Source: Bacillota bacterium
GTDB taxonomy: Bacteria; Bacillota; Clostridia; Lachnospirales; Lachnospiraceae
Length of the DNA stretch: 59,587 bases
Reading direction: 5' to 3'
NCBI GenBank assembly: GCA_023408815.1
Contig: JAEYJO010000037.1
Coordinates: 1-59,587, forward strand
Notes under the pieces: model-generated
What the model was told of the DNA's origin: nothing
Databases searched by the model: none
What the model saw: only the letters and a program-made list of their open reading frames with translations
Shown: positions 41,380 through 50,598 of the stretch, one piece after another
Position numbering within the stretch: position 1 is the stretch's first letter
How the letters are laid out: each line of letters starts with the position of its first letter
Made by a program: the position numbers and the translations under genes

Positions 41380-42756
41380 TTATTTTGCCTGTGACTGCCA
41401 GTAGCTGTCAATTGCTGCCGCCAGTTCCTCTCTGGAACACTGACCGCCTAAATATTTCTGCATAGAAGCACCAACATTTGCCCAGTGATCGCCAGGCAGG
41501 CCATTGTACTGATCAAAGGTCTTTCCTGCATCTACATATGACTTCAGTGCCATACCAAGTTTGTTTCCTTCATTTGCATCAAAGGTCGTAAAGCTGGGAA
41601 TTAACATACCCTGATTTGCAATGATATCCTGAGCAGTTTCATCATACACCAACCAATTCAAGAAATCCTTAGCAGCCTGAATCTCAGCTTCACCTGCCTC
41701 TTTATCAATCATAATCTGCTTAGAAGCAACTGCATTTACCATTTCATTGAACGCGTCGTTCTCTGTATCCTGAACAACCGGAATCATACCAAATTCTGTG
41801 TTTTCGTCCGCATAACCTGCAACGGTTTCTTCCACCCAGTTTCCATTGAACCAGAATGCAACATCGCCTTCGGCAAAATAGCTGTTATCAAGTTCGTAAT
41901 CTGCCGCCAGTGGATCAGCTCCATTGATGTTGTATTTCATCAATACATCAAAAGTATCCATAATGCTGTTAAAACGCGCATTGTCTGCCATACTTGCAGA
42001 TCCGTCAATCAAAGATGCCTTGAATGCATCTCCCGAATTCGTCACATCGGTCTGAGTTCCCTGCTGTTCGAATACGAGTCCCATATAATGAGCGCCGAGG
42101 GACCAATCTTCTTTTGAGATACATGTGGGATATTCCAGTCCCGCTGCCTGAAGCTCATCACAGATCGCAATAAAATCATCCAGCGTCTTGATGGAAGACT
42201 CATCGAAATCTCTTCCTAACGTTGATTCAATTACCGTTCTGTTAAAGAGAATTCCTCTGCCCTGCAAGCTAAATGGGAAGCTGTAAAGAACGTTGTCCAC
42301 TTTTACACCATAAGTTGCTCCGCCAACAGCTACCCACTCTTCACCGTCAAGAGGAAGGGCTTTTTCAGGTCCTAATTCGATAATATCATTGCAATCCATA
42401 ATAGCCAATGTGGGCGCCTGGCCTGCTGCATACAACTTCTGAAGCGCTTCATAAGGTGAATCGCCTTCATTAATGCTCATCCACTCAACTGTAACTCCGG
42501 TATTATTATAATACTCTTCCATGGCTGGCTCAAAAAACTTCTCCAAACCGGAAGTCGTGTTTAAAATTGTAATTGTAGTACCTTCCGTAGATACCTTTTC
42601 TGCTGCCGCTTCTGTTCCTTCAGCAGCTTTTGTCTCTTCTGTTCCCGTTGCCTGCGCTGAATTATCTTCCGCTGTTGTTGCTCCGTTTCCGCAGCCGGCG
42701 ATTGATAATGTCAGTGCCGCCGATAATGCAAGAGCTAAAACTTTTTTAAGTTTCAT
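41380..42756 (-). CDS. Extracellular sugar-binding lipoprotein (CUT1 family)
   Basis: A 458-residue lipoprotein: signal peptide with lipobox LSIAGCGNG, a Thr/Glu/Ala linker (~25-55), and a family 1 solute-binding fold (TTITILNTTSGLEKFFEPAMEEYY, DFNGNWVEE-type FWFNGNWVEETVAGY, GKTFDQYNGLPGDHW). It captures an oligosaccharide for the two permeases. ATG 42756 follows GGGAGG. Expression should be under the LacI-type repressor, whose operator covers the -35 box at 42833-42852. Confidence 0.9.
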   Translation of the reverse strand: MKLKKVLALALSAALTLSIAGCGNGATTAEDNSAQATGTEETKAAEGTEAAAEKVSTEGTTITILNTTSGLEKFFEPAMEEYYNNTGVTVEWMSINEGDSPYEALQKLYAAGQAPTLAIMDCNDIIELGPEKALPLDGEEWVAVGGATYGVKVDNVLYSFPFSLQGRGILFNRTVIESTLGRDFDESSIKTLDDFIAICDELQAAGLEYPTCISKEDWSLGAHYMGLVFEQQGTQTDVTNSGDAFKASLIDGSASMADNARFNSIMDTFDVLMKYNINGADPLAADYELDNSYFAEGDVAFWFNGNWVEETVAGYADENTEFGMIPVVQDTENDAFNEMVNAVASKQIMIDKEAGEAEIQAAKDFLNWLVYDETAQDIIANQGMLIPSFTTFDANEGNKLGMALKSYVDAGKTFDQYNGLPGDHWANVGASMQKYLGGQCSREELAAAIDSYWQSQAK

Positions 42757-42810
42757 TAATAAATCCTCCCGTTTTCTTTGTTTATCTGCCGTTTTATTGG
42801 TGATGACATA

Positions 42811-42852
42811 ATCATACATCTGTTATCGACGTATGTCAACCGGTTGTTACAT
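42811..42852 (-). promoter_or_regulatory. Promoter and LacI-type operator of the sugar transporter operon
   Basis: Minus strand TTGACA (42834-42839), 17 bp, TATGAT (42811-42816). The dyad ATGTCAACCGGTTGTTACAT (42833-42852, core CAACCGGTTG) covers the -35 box. It matches the operator between the GH1 and GH43 genes (47976-47993), so one repressor probably controls all three transcripts. Confidence 0.82.
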
Positions 42853-43003
42853 GCTTTGGAAAATCCGTCAAAATAGAGTTTCATTTTTTGTGTATTTTGT
42901 ATATAATTTTTAATAATATTTGCTTTTTCGCCTTATCAAACATACTTTTATTACCATTTTAACGTATATCATTCGTTTGTCATATTTAGTAATTCATTTT
43001 TTA

Positions 43004-45517
43004 CTATCTTATATCGAACACACTTCTTACACGAATTCCGTCCGGTTTCCCGCTTAAAATCTTCACTCTTTTTTCTCCCGCATTCATGTCAAAGAAATTA
43101 TCCGATAAGATCATATCATCCTTGTCATTTCTGATTTCTATGCTCTTCGCATAGGCGTCTGCGATAACGACTATCTCGCCTCCCTGTACCTCTACTGTAA
43201 GCTGCGGTTCTTCAAAGTTAAAATATTTCGGCGGGCAAAAGAGAACCGTTCCTTCTGAAACAATTTCTTCGTCCTCTTCCAACTGATAACTTACATATTG
43301 ATTATAAATGTCTGCATCCGGCAATTCTTCCTTCTCTGTCCAAACTGCCGACAACGCCGATACCGCAAGAAATGTTTCTTCTTGTCTCAAAATTTCAGCT
43401 TTATTATTGCGAAGCTGCCATTTTACAGTTATTTTATGCTCTTCCATCGTCTCATTTGCAACATTGAGCCGAACCGATTTCTCCAGTTCAAAAGGTTCTT
43501 TGTTCACATTGTTTCCCTGACTAAGCATTCCTTCTTCTTCGCAAGATATCATAAGCGGTGCGAAAAAACGTTTCGCATAATACTGCAGTGCTTTCCATCT
43601 TCCGTAATAATCAATTGATGCCCAAGAGGCTACCGGCCAGCAGTCGTTCAGCTGCCAATATAGTGTTCCCATACAACGGCCCCTATATCGTCTGAAATGC
43701 TCCACTCCGTAACGAATTGCCTCCGCCTGCAAAAGCTGTGATCCATAAACCATGGCATCCAAGCTGGTGGGATATAGGTAAGTCTGTTCCATATAGCTCA
43801 TTATTTTCCCATTTGCAGCCGCATTTCTTTGATGCTTTTCCATTACATATGAAAATGCATTTCTGTCTTCCGGAAGCGTAAAGGACTTGATTGTTTCCAC
43901 CGAGGGAAAAGATTGGAAACCGAACTCTGATAAGTAACGGAACTTAAATTTCCTGAATTCTGTAAAAGGCTTATTGTCATGCCAAACATCCCAGTAATGA
44001 TTATCCCCCCTCGTATCATCTCCCGGATTATCAAAACTTCCTCCTGAAGACGGACTGGAAGGCCAATAAAAGGTTTGCGGATCCTCTTCCTTTAAAATAC
44101 GAGGGAATACATACTCATACATTTTAATGTAATCTGCCTTTATACTATCCGCCGTACCCCATGTGCCGGTTAATACAAAAGATTCCATTTCATTATTGCC
44201 GCACCAAAGTCCCAGGCAGGCATGATGTCTAATGCGTCTGACATTATCAATAATCTCTGCGGTTATATTCTCTTCAAATTCCTTGGTCAAATGATATACC
44301 GCACACGCAAACATAAAATCCTGCCATACTATTATGCCCAGTTCATCACAAATATCATAAAAAAAGTCCTCGCAGTAATATCCACCACCCCAAACGCGAA
44401 TACAATTGAAATGCGAATCCTTGCAATGCTCCAATAATTTCTTAGTCCGTTCCTTCGTGACCCGTTTCAGAATATTATCCTCCGGAATATAATCAGCCCC
44501 CATTGCGAAAATCTTCACTCCGTTTACCATGTGCGCAAACTGCTCTCCGAATTCATCTTTTTCAATATGCATAGTCATGGTACGCAGTCCGATTCTTCTC
44601 TCCCATTCATCGCAGAGAATGTCCTCATACATAAGCCGCACTTTTACCGTATACAGCGGCTGTTCTCCGTATCCGTTGGGCCACCAAAGCTGCGGTTCCT
44701 TTATCGGAAGGCTATCCGGATTCTTACTATCTTTATAAAGAACTTCCCCATCCGGTCCCATTACACTGACCAGTATGGAATATCCGTTGTCCTCACAGAC
44801 ACCGCCGCGCCTTTTAGATAGCGCCGGTTCAAATGCCTGCTTGCTATGAATAAGTTCCACTTCCTGCGATTTCTCTGCTTCTCTTATTTTGCTGGAAACG
44901 TGAAGTGATACACCCTTTTCTCCGTGTTCTTGGGTCACATAGCATCCGGTAAAACTCGCTTTGCGTATTCCCAGCAATTTAACATTCCTAAAAATACCGG
45001 CATCAGGGAACCTGCCTCCCCAATCCCATCCGAACATGTAGTGTGGCTTTCTGATATGAGGAAATCCCTGCATCGCATCGGCCATTCCATCCATCTTGTC
45101 CTTCTCATACATTTCCTTAATGTATTTTGTGGGAGACTTTAACACTACCTCCAAAACATTTTCTTCTTTTCTCAGCAATGATTTCACACTGTAATCCCAT
45201 GTTCGGTGCATATTACATATTCGTTCCAATAGTAATCCGTTTAACCAGATTTCTGCCACGGTATCGATTCCTTCCAGCCGAAGCAATACCTCATCCATCT
45301 GAAAATATTCATTCTCCACTGAGAATTCCGTGGAATAGCGATAATCATATTCCATAAGAGACAGAGCCTTCATCTCATTATCTCTGTAGTATGGTTCTTC
45401 CATTCGTCCATGATTCAGCAAATCATTGTAAACAGAACCCGGTACCAGAGCCGGAATGTCTTGTTCTTCCCCGTCCCTTTTCATTTTCCAGTTCTTATAT
45501 AATATCTTTTCTAACAT
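43004..45517 (-). CDS. GH2 beta-mannosidase-like glycoside hydrolase
   Basis: An 837-residue GH2 enzyme of the beta-mannosidase type: N-terminal sugar-binding domain (VPGSVYNDLLNHGRMEEPYYRDNE), RKPHYMFGWDWGGRF, TIM barrel with CIRVWGGGYY, LGLWCGNNEME (acid/base Glu) and YLSEFGFQSFPS (nucleophile Glu). No signal peptide, so it acts on sugars brought in by the CUT1 system. Beta-mannosidase removes mannose from manno-oligosaccharides or N-glycan stubs. It follows the LacI gene by 18 bp and probably belongs to the GH1-lacI-GH2 transcript. Confidence 0.88.
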   Translation of the reverse strand: MLEKILYKNWKMKRDGEEQDIPALVPGSVYNDLLNHGRMEEPYYRDNEMKALSLMEYDYRYSTEFSVENEYFQMDEVLLRLEGIDTVAEIWLNGLLLERICNMHRTWDYSVKSLLRKEENVLEVVLKSPTKYIKEMYEKDKMDGMADAMQGFPHIRKPHYMFGWDWGGRFPDAGIFRNVKLLGIRKASFTGCYVTQEHGEKGVSLHVSSKIREAEKSQEVELIHSKQAFEPALSKRRGGVCEDNGYSILVSVMGPDGEVLYKDSKNPDSLPIKEPQLWWPNGYGEQPLYTVKVRLMYEDILCDEWERRIGLRTMTMHIEKDEFGEQFAHMVNGVKIFAMGADYIPEDNILKRVTKERTKKLLEHCKDSHFNCIRVWGGGYYCEDFFYDICDELGIIVWQDFMFACAVYHLTKEFEENITAEIIDNVRRIRHHACLGLWCGNNEMESFVLTGTWGTADSIKADYIKMYEYVFPRILKEEDPQTFYWPSSPSSGGSFDNPGDDTRGDNHYWDVWHDNKPFTEFRKFKFRYLSEFGFQSFPSVETIKSFTLPEDRNAFSYVMEKHQRNAAANGKIMSYMEQTYLYPTSLDAMVYGSQLLQAEAIRYGVEHFRRYRGRCMGTLYWQLNDCWPVASWASIDYYGRWKALQYYAKRFFAPLMISCEEEGMLSQGNNVNKEPFELEKSVRLNVANETMEEHKITVKWQLRNNKAEILRQEETFLAVSALSAVWTEKEELPDADIYNQYVSYQLEEDEEIVSEGTVLFCPPKYFNFEEPQLTVEVQGGEIVVIADAYAKSIEIRNDKDDMILSDNFFDMNAGEKRVKILSGKPDGIRVRSVFDIR

Positions 45518-45535
45518 TTTATTTTCTCCCGGTTT

Positions 45536-46513
45536 TTATGTTGTTTCTCTTTTTATCAAGGTTACCGGAAGCACTGTTTTGCTCGCGACAATCTGATTTT
45601 CCCTCGCTGCATTTACTAATGCAACTGCATGGAATGCCATTTCTTTAATCGGCTGTTTAATCGTTGTAATACTGGGCGTAGTCAAAGATGCAATATTTAC
45701 ATCGTCAAATCCAATCAGCTTAATATCCTCAGGAATCTTCAGTCCTTTTTTTGCACAAACCTGAATTACCTGTGCCGCAATTACATCACTGCTGGCAAAA
45801 ATACCGTCTATTTCTTGATAGTCATTCAGTCCCTTTTCAATGTAAGTCCGGTAATCCAGCGATGCATACAGTGCCGAGTCCATCTTGATTTCATGATAAT
45901 TCACATGATATTTCTTACATATTTCCTCAAAGCCTTCCGCTCTTTGGTCCGCAGGCATGCTCAAATCCTTCAGACCGCTATAATAAATAACATTGCGGCA
46001 ACCGCACTCAACAAGATGAGTCGCCGCCAATCTACCGCCCTGCAAATTATCGCATTCCACTGCTGCTGTACCGTGTTCCAGATAACGCTCTATCGTAATC
46101 ACCGGCACATGAATTCCTTCAAATCTATCTGTTCCTACACTTCCCGAACATAGGATAATTCCGGCAACCCGATTGCTTTTGCACATTTCCAAATACTCTG
46201 CTTCTTTCTCATCTTTATCCATGGAATTGAAGATTAATACTTTAAAGCCATTTTGATAAGCTGCTTTTTCCAGACTGCTGATTAATTTTGAAAAATAAGG
46301 GTGATCCAAATGCGGAACAATCACTCCCAAAGTATTTGTCGTTTGCTTTGACAAAGAACGAGCGAGTTCATTCGGCTGATAATTCAGCTTCTTCATCGCG
46401 TCGTATACCTTTTGTCTTGTCTCAGTACTAATATATCCTCTGTTATTCAACACTCGTGAGACAGTGCTGACAGTAAGTCCCGTTTCCTTCGCCACATCCT
46501 TTAACGTTGCCAC
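45536..46513 (-). CDS. LacI-family transcriptional repressor
   Basis: A 325-residue LacI/GalR regulator: HTH MATLKDVAKETGLTVSTVSRVLNNRGYISTETRQKV, hinge NELARSLSKQ, and a sugar-binding domain with GVIVPHLDHPYFSKLI, DNLQGGRLAATHLVECG and IKLIGFDDVNIASLTTPSITTIKQP. Lying between GH1 and GH2 genes, it most probably recognises the TGTCAAyCGGTTG dyads at 47976-47993 and 42833-42852, covering -35 boxes, and is released by an imported sugar. Confidence 0.92.
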   Translation of the reverse strand: MATLKDVAKETGLTVSTVSRVLNNRGYISTETRQKVYDAMKKLNYQPNELARSLSKQTTNTLGVIVPHLDHPYFSKLISSLEKAAYQNGFKVLIFNSMDKDEKEAEYLEMCKSNRVAGIILCSGSVGTDRFEGIHVPVITIERYLEHGTAAVECDNLQGGRLAATHLVECGCRNVIYYSGLKDLSMPADQRAEGFEEICKKYHVNYHEIKMDSALYASLDYRTYIEKGLNDYQEIDGIFASSDVIAAQVIQVCAKKGLKIPEDIKLIGFDDVNIASLTTPSITTIKQPIKEMAFHAVALVNAARENQIVASKTVLPVTLIKRETT

Positions 46514-46561
46514 TTTGTTCCTCCTAAATTCCCTTTTACTATTATTTTTGTTCCGTATTGT

Positions 46562-47920
46562 TTATAAATTTTCTCCGTTACTGCTCATAACCTCTTTATA
46601 CCAGTATGCGGAGTCCTTTATGGTACGTTTCTGCGTGCGATAGTCCACGTAAATAAGACCAAACCTCATATCGTAACCGCTTGCCCACTCGAAATTATCC
46701 AAAAGTGTCCAGCAGTTATAGCCAAGTATTTCAATCCCTTCCTCCGCCGCACGTCTCAAATTCAGCAAATAACGATGCATATAATCTATTCTCTGGGGAT
46801 CATGCACTTTTCCGTCCATAGATACAAAGTCATTTCCGGCCAGACCATTTTCTGTAACCATAAAAGGAACCTGATATCTCTGAGTGAAAAACTTAGGAGA
46901 CCAATATAGGACTTCCGGCGTAATTGCCCATCCCGTCGAGGTTCTCGGACTTCCCTGATATGCGTTTTGTGCATAAGAGTAAGGGCCTACTTCCGGTACC
47001 AGCGTCTGATAAATATTCCCGCCAAAAAAATCAACCGGCTGTGAAATGATTTCCATATCGCCTTTCTTTATCTCAGGCATATCATCTCCCAGCAGTTCAT
47101 AAGCATCCTCCGGGTAATCTCCGAAGAAGATCGGATCTGCCCACCACGTATTACTATAAAGAAAATCTTCCTCACCGTATGCGTTAATCGAAAAGGTTTT
47201 TCGCCTTGCCTCCTCTATCCCTTCTGCGGTTTCCACCTCCGGGACAACACTGGGCGCCGTAAATGCAAAGCCGATTACCGGTTTTTTCACTGCTGATAAA
47301 CGGATTGCTTTCACCGCTTTCCCATGTGATAACAGTAAATTATGTGACATCTGCGCAAGTTCTTTTCTTGGATGCTTTTCAAAGGGCGCAAATATTCCCT
47401 TGTTATATCCCAGATTGATACATATCTGAGGTTCATTAAAGGTCATCCAATAAGTAACCCGGTCAGACAGTGCCTCTACTACGATTTTTGTATATTCCTC
47501 AAACCAGTCGGAGCTCTCCGGATGAAGCCATGCCCCTTTTTGATTCAAGGCAAAAGGATAGTCCCAGTGAAACAACGTAACCAGAGGTTCTATTCCTGCC
47601 TCCAGCAGCTTATCAACCAGATCAGAATAAAATGCGATTCCCGCCTGATTGACCCTGCCTGTCCCCTCCGGCAGAATTCTGCTCCAGCTGATAGAAAAGC
47701 GGTATGCCTTGATACCCAATTCCTTCATCCGGGCAATATCCTCCGCATATCTATGATAATGATCGCAGGCTTCTGCACCTGTTTCATTATGCGCAATCTT
47801 CCCAACTACCTCATCGCACATATCCCATACATTTTTCCCTTTTCCGTCTTCTCCGCTCGCACCTTCAATCTGATAAGCAGCAGTTGCCGCTCCCCATAAA
47901 AAATCCTTACGAAAACCCAT
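46562..47920 (-). CDS. GH1 beta-glucosidase
   Basis: A 452-residue GH1 enzyme: FLWGAATAAYQIEGA, WMTFNEPQICINLGY (acid/base Glu), VTENGLAGND (nucleophile Glu) and LDNFEWASGYDMRFGLIYVDY. The last segment, lacking the phosphate-binding pattern of 6-phospho-beta-glucosidases, favours unphosphorylated substrates, which fits an ABC-fed pathway. ATG 47920 follows AAGGAGG. It leads the GH1-lacI-GH2 transcript from a promoter sharing its operator with the divergent GH43 gene. Confidence 0.9.
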   Translation of the reverse strand: MGFRKDFLWGAATAAYQIEGASGEDGKGKNVWDMCDEVVGKIAHNETGAEACDHYHRYAEDIARMKELGIKAYRFSISWSRILPEGTGRVNQAGIAFYSDLVDKLLEAGIEPLVTLFHWDYPFALNQKGAWLHPESSDWFEEYTKIVVEALSDRVTYWMTFNEPQICINLGYNKGIFAPFEKHPRKELAQMSHNLLLSHGKAVKAIRLSAVKKPVIGFAFTAPSVVPEVETAEGIEEARRKTFSINAYGEEDFLYSNTWWADPIFFGDYPEDAYELLGDDMPEIKKGDMEIISQPVDFFGGNIYQTLVPEVGPYSYAQNAYQGSPRTSTGWAITPEVLYWSPKFFTQRYQVPFMVTENGLAGNDFVSMDGKVHDPQRIDYMHRYLLNLRRAAEEGIEILGYNCWTLLDNFEWASGYDMRFGLIYVDYRTQKRTIKDSAYWYKEVMSSNGENL

Positions 47921-47953
47921 TTTGTATTCCTCCTTCATTAATTGCTAAGCATT

Positions 47954-48015
47954 ATTTTATCTTATATAATTCTTTATGTCAATCGGTTGACATATGACAC
48001 CTTTTCTTTTACTAT
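47954..48015. promoter_or_regulatory. Divergent promoters sharing one palindromic operator
   Basis: The dyad ATGTCAATCGGTTGACAT (47976-47993) supplies a TTGACA on each strand. Rightward: TTGACA (47987-47992), 17 bp, TACTAT (48010-48015), for GH43. Leftward: TTGACA (47977-47982 complement), 17 bp, TAAAAT (47954-47959), for GH1. One bound repressor dimer would block both -35 boxes. Confidence 0.85.
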
Positions 48016-48065
48016 TAACTGTATCACAGTCATTTGACTATCCGCATGTATGGAAGGAGTTTTTC

Positions 48066-49712
48066 ATGATTAACAATACAATTATTGATATAGCCAATCC
48101 GGTGCTGCCCGGCTTTCATCCCGACCCCTCCATGATTCGGGTGGGCAACGATTACTATCTGGCTGTTTCCACCTTTGAATGGTTTCCCGGCGTACGAATC
48201 TACCATTCCTCTGATCTCATTAATTGGGAGTACATTACGGCTGTACTGGATTCGTTTGACATGGCGGATCTACGGGGTATATGTGCTTCGGACGGTATTT
48301 GGGCCCCTTGCTTAAGCTACAGTGACGGATTTTTCCATTTAATTTATTCCATCATACATGGTGCAAGATCTTATCCTGTCATGGAGGTTTCCAATTACCT
48401 GACTCGCGCAAAGGAAATTACGGGACCATGGTCTAAGCCTGTTTATCTTAATTCCAGCGGCTTCGATCCATCCCTTTTTCACGATGACGACGGGAGAAAA
48501 TGGCTTTTAAATATGGAATGGGACTACAGAAAAGTTTCAGATGGCAATCCATTTAGCGGAATACTCATTCAGGAATACGACCCATTCACTGAGACTCTAA
48601 TCGGAACGCCCCAAAAAATCTTTGCCGGTACTCCCATCGGAAGTCTGGAAGGACCTCATATTTACAAAAGAAACGGCTATTATTATCTTTTTTGCGCAGA
48701 AGGCGGTACCGGATGGTTGCACGCTGCCACAGTGGCAAGGAGCCTTTCTTTAAATGGCCCTTATGAGGTACATCCCAATAATCCCCTTCTTACTTCTCCG
48801 GACGTAAGAAACGATGACATGATTCCTTTAAAAGAAAGGACGACGCCAGAACTGGGGAGTGCTTATTTAAAAAAAGCCGGACACGCCAGCTTATGTGACA
48901 CTCCGGACGGTTCCTGGTATATTGCACACCTTTGCAGCCGCCCGGTTCCTAAAACTGCCTGCTGTGTTATGGGAAGGGAAACCGCAATTCAACAGATCGT
49001 CTGGAAAAATGACTGGCCCTATCTGGCCGGAGGCGGTAATCTTCCAATGAATTCCTATCCCATACATTCCGCAAAAAACCCGCGGAACATTCAGGAAAAA
49101 ACATCGGACATAAAATTATATACGTTTTATGATAAAGATTTTTTGAAAGACTTCCAAACCTTGCGCATACCTTTTGATGATAACATATTCAACATTAAGG
49201 AACGACAGGGATATCTTAGGATATATGGAAAAGAATCTATCTTTTCTAGATTTAACCAGGCCCTGGTTGCGCGACGACAAAGCGACTTTTGCTTTAAAGC
49301 CGAAACTTCATTTATATTCAGACCAGACTCATTTCAACAGTCTGCCGGTCTGATTTATCGTTACGATGAAGCGAATCAGTATTATCTTTATGCAACCTTT
49401 GACGAGGAAAGCGGAACTTCTGCAATAGGGCTAAGCAGTGTCAACCAAGGTTGTTACAAAAGATTATCCTATCAGATTTTATCCGGCGATAATTTCACCT
49501 TTTCTTTGGATGTAAGAGAAAGCACCGCGCAATTTTCTTATTCTGCAAATGATGCCTGCGTTCCTATCGGTCCTTTGCTGGACAGCACCATACTGTCCGA
49601 CGATTATGCCGACGGATTTACGGGAGCCTTCATCGGTATTTGTGTTCAGGATTTGCAGAGTATGAAGCAGTATGCTGATTTCAAAAGTTTTCTTTATAAG
49701 TCTTTATCATAA
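48066..49712 (+). CDS. GH43 beta-xylosidase/arabinofuranosidase-type hydrolase
   Basis: A 548-residue GH43 enzyme: NPVLPGFHPDPSMIRVGNDYYLAVSTFEWFPGVRIYHSSDLINW (catalytic base Asp in HPDP), FDPSLFHDDDGRKWLLNMEWD, and LEGPHIYKRNGYYYLFCAEGG (acid Glu), plus a C-terminal beta-sandwich (~340-548). The layout is that of beta-1,4-xylosidases. No signal peptide. ATG 48066 follows AAGGAG; it is the only rightward gene of the locus and ends at a bidirectional terminator. Confidence 0.9.
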   Translation: MINNTIIDIANPVLPGFHPDPSMIRVGNDYYLAVSTFEWFPGVRIYHSSDLINWEYITAVLDSFDMADLRGICASDGIWAPCLSYSDGFFHLIYSIIHGARSYPVMEVSNYLTRAKEITGPWSKPVYLNSSGFDPSLFHDDDGRKWLLNMEWDYRKVSDGNPFSGILIQEYDPFTETLIGTPQKIFAGTPIGSLEGPHIYKRNGYYYLFCAEGGTGWLHAATVARSLSLNGPYEVHPNNPLLTSPDVRNDDMIPLKERTTPELGSAYLKKAGHASLCDTPDGSWYIAHLCSRPVPKTACCVMGRETAIQQIVWKNDWPYLAGGGNLPMNSYPIHSAKNPRNIQEKTSDIKLYTFYDKDFLKDFQTLRIPFDDNIFNIKERQGYLRIYGKESIFSRFNQALVARRQSDFCFKAETSFIFRPDSFQQSAGLIYRYDEANQYYLYATFDEESGTSAIGLSSVNQGCYKRLSYQILSGDNFTFSLDVRESTAQFSYSANDACVPIGPLLDSTILSDDYADGFTGAFIGICVQDLQSMKQYADFKSFLYKSLS

Positions 49713-49738
49713 ATAAGACCTTTGATTTTCCCATGATA

Positions 49739-49785
49739 AAAACAGGCTGTGCCATTGCTTTTAGAAGCCATGCACAGCCTGTTTT
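49739..49785. terminator. Bidirectional terminator between the glycoside and quinone loci
   Basis: AAAACAGGCTGTGC pairs perfectly with GCACAGCCTGTTTT across a 19-nt loop, with T runs on both strands. It serves GH43 and the leftward ABC permease gene. Confidence 0.85.
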
Positions 49786-49854
49786 CACAATTTTATTATC
49801 AATTAAATCAGTGGCATTACGTTAATACCTTCTAGCAGTACAATGTACCGGTGG

Positions 49855-50598
49855 TCATTTCCAGGCACAAAGCCTGCCGGAAAGAAAATCCACCGCCGCA
49901 AACAGCAAAAATCCCACAATTGAAATCACGATGATACCGCTGTACATGCCGATATAATCGATACGCGACCATGCGTCCACGATGTAGTAACCCATCCCAT
50001 ATCTCGTTCCATACCCCTCCACGAAAAAAAGAACGGAAACCGCCGTTCCCAAAGAAACCCGCAGACTGGTCAAAAGTTCGGGCAAAATCGCCGGAAGTGT
50101 CACATGCCGAACGATCTGCGCCTTAGTCGCTCCGGCGCTCACTGTAACCAAATACAGAGAAGGATCGATGTTCTGCACGCTGTCCCGAACCGCAACAATT
50201 ACTTGAAATACAATAATCAGAAAGATAATGGCGACTTTGGAGCCATCCCGCATTCCCCATAGAAGCATAGCGATTGGCAGCAAAGCGGTCTTGGGTATCG
50301 GATAGCTGAAATAGATAAGAGGATACAGTATTCTATTGGCTCTATGTGAATACGCCATGAGAATTCCCACCGGAATCCCTATCAAAAGAGATAAAAGCAA
50401 GCCCTGCCCGATTCGGTTCAGACTATATAAAATGTGTATGAGAATATCGTCTTCAAACACCTTGCCGAAATTCATATATACCGTTAGCGGATTAGGAATC
50501 ACGGTAGTTTGCACCGTCAGATAACCGATATACCAGATGACATTGATCAGCAGAAAGCCCTCTAAAAAAAGACAGATTTGGTTCAGCAGTTTCTTCAT
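49855..50598 (-). CDS. ABC permease of an NMT1-type importer (UbiDAX operon)
   Basis: A 247-residue permease with six helices and the EAA loop LYLVTVSAGATKAQIVRHVTLPAILPELLTSLRVSLGTAVSVLFF, as in SsuC/ThiX permeases. The start overlaps the ATPase stop by 4 bp. It is the last gene of the leftward UbiD-UbiA-UbiX operon, so an aromatic carboxylate or other quinone precursor is the suspected cargo; thiamine precursors or sulfonates are the alternatives. Confidence 0.85.
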   Translation of the reverse strand: MKKLLNQICLFLEGFLLINVIWYIGYLTVQTTVIPNPLTVYMNFGKVFEDDILIHILYSLNRIGQGLLLSLLIGIPVGILMAYSHRANRILYPLIYFSYPIPKTALLPIAMLLWGMRDGSKVAIIFLIIVFQVIVAVRDSVQNIDPSLYLVTVSAGATKAQIVRHVTLPAILPELLTSLRVSLGTAVSVLFFVEGYGTRYGMGYYIVDAWSRIDYIGMYSGIIVISIVGFLLFAAVDFLSGRLCAWK

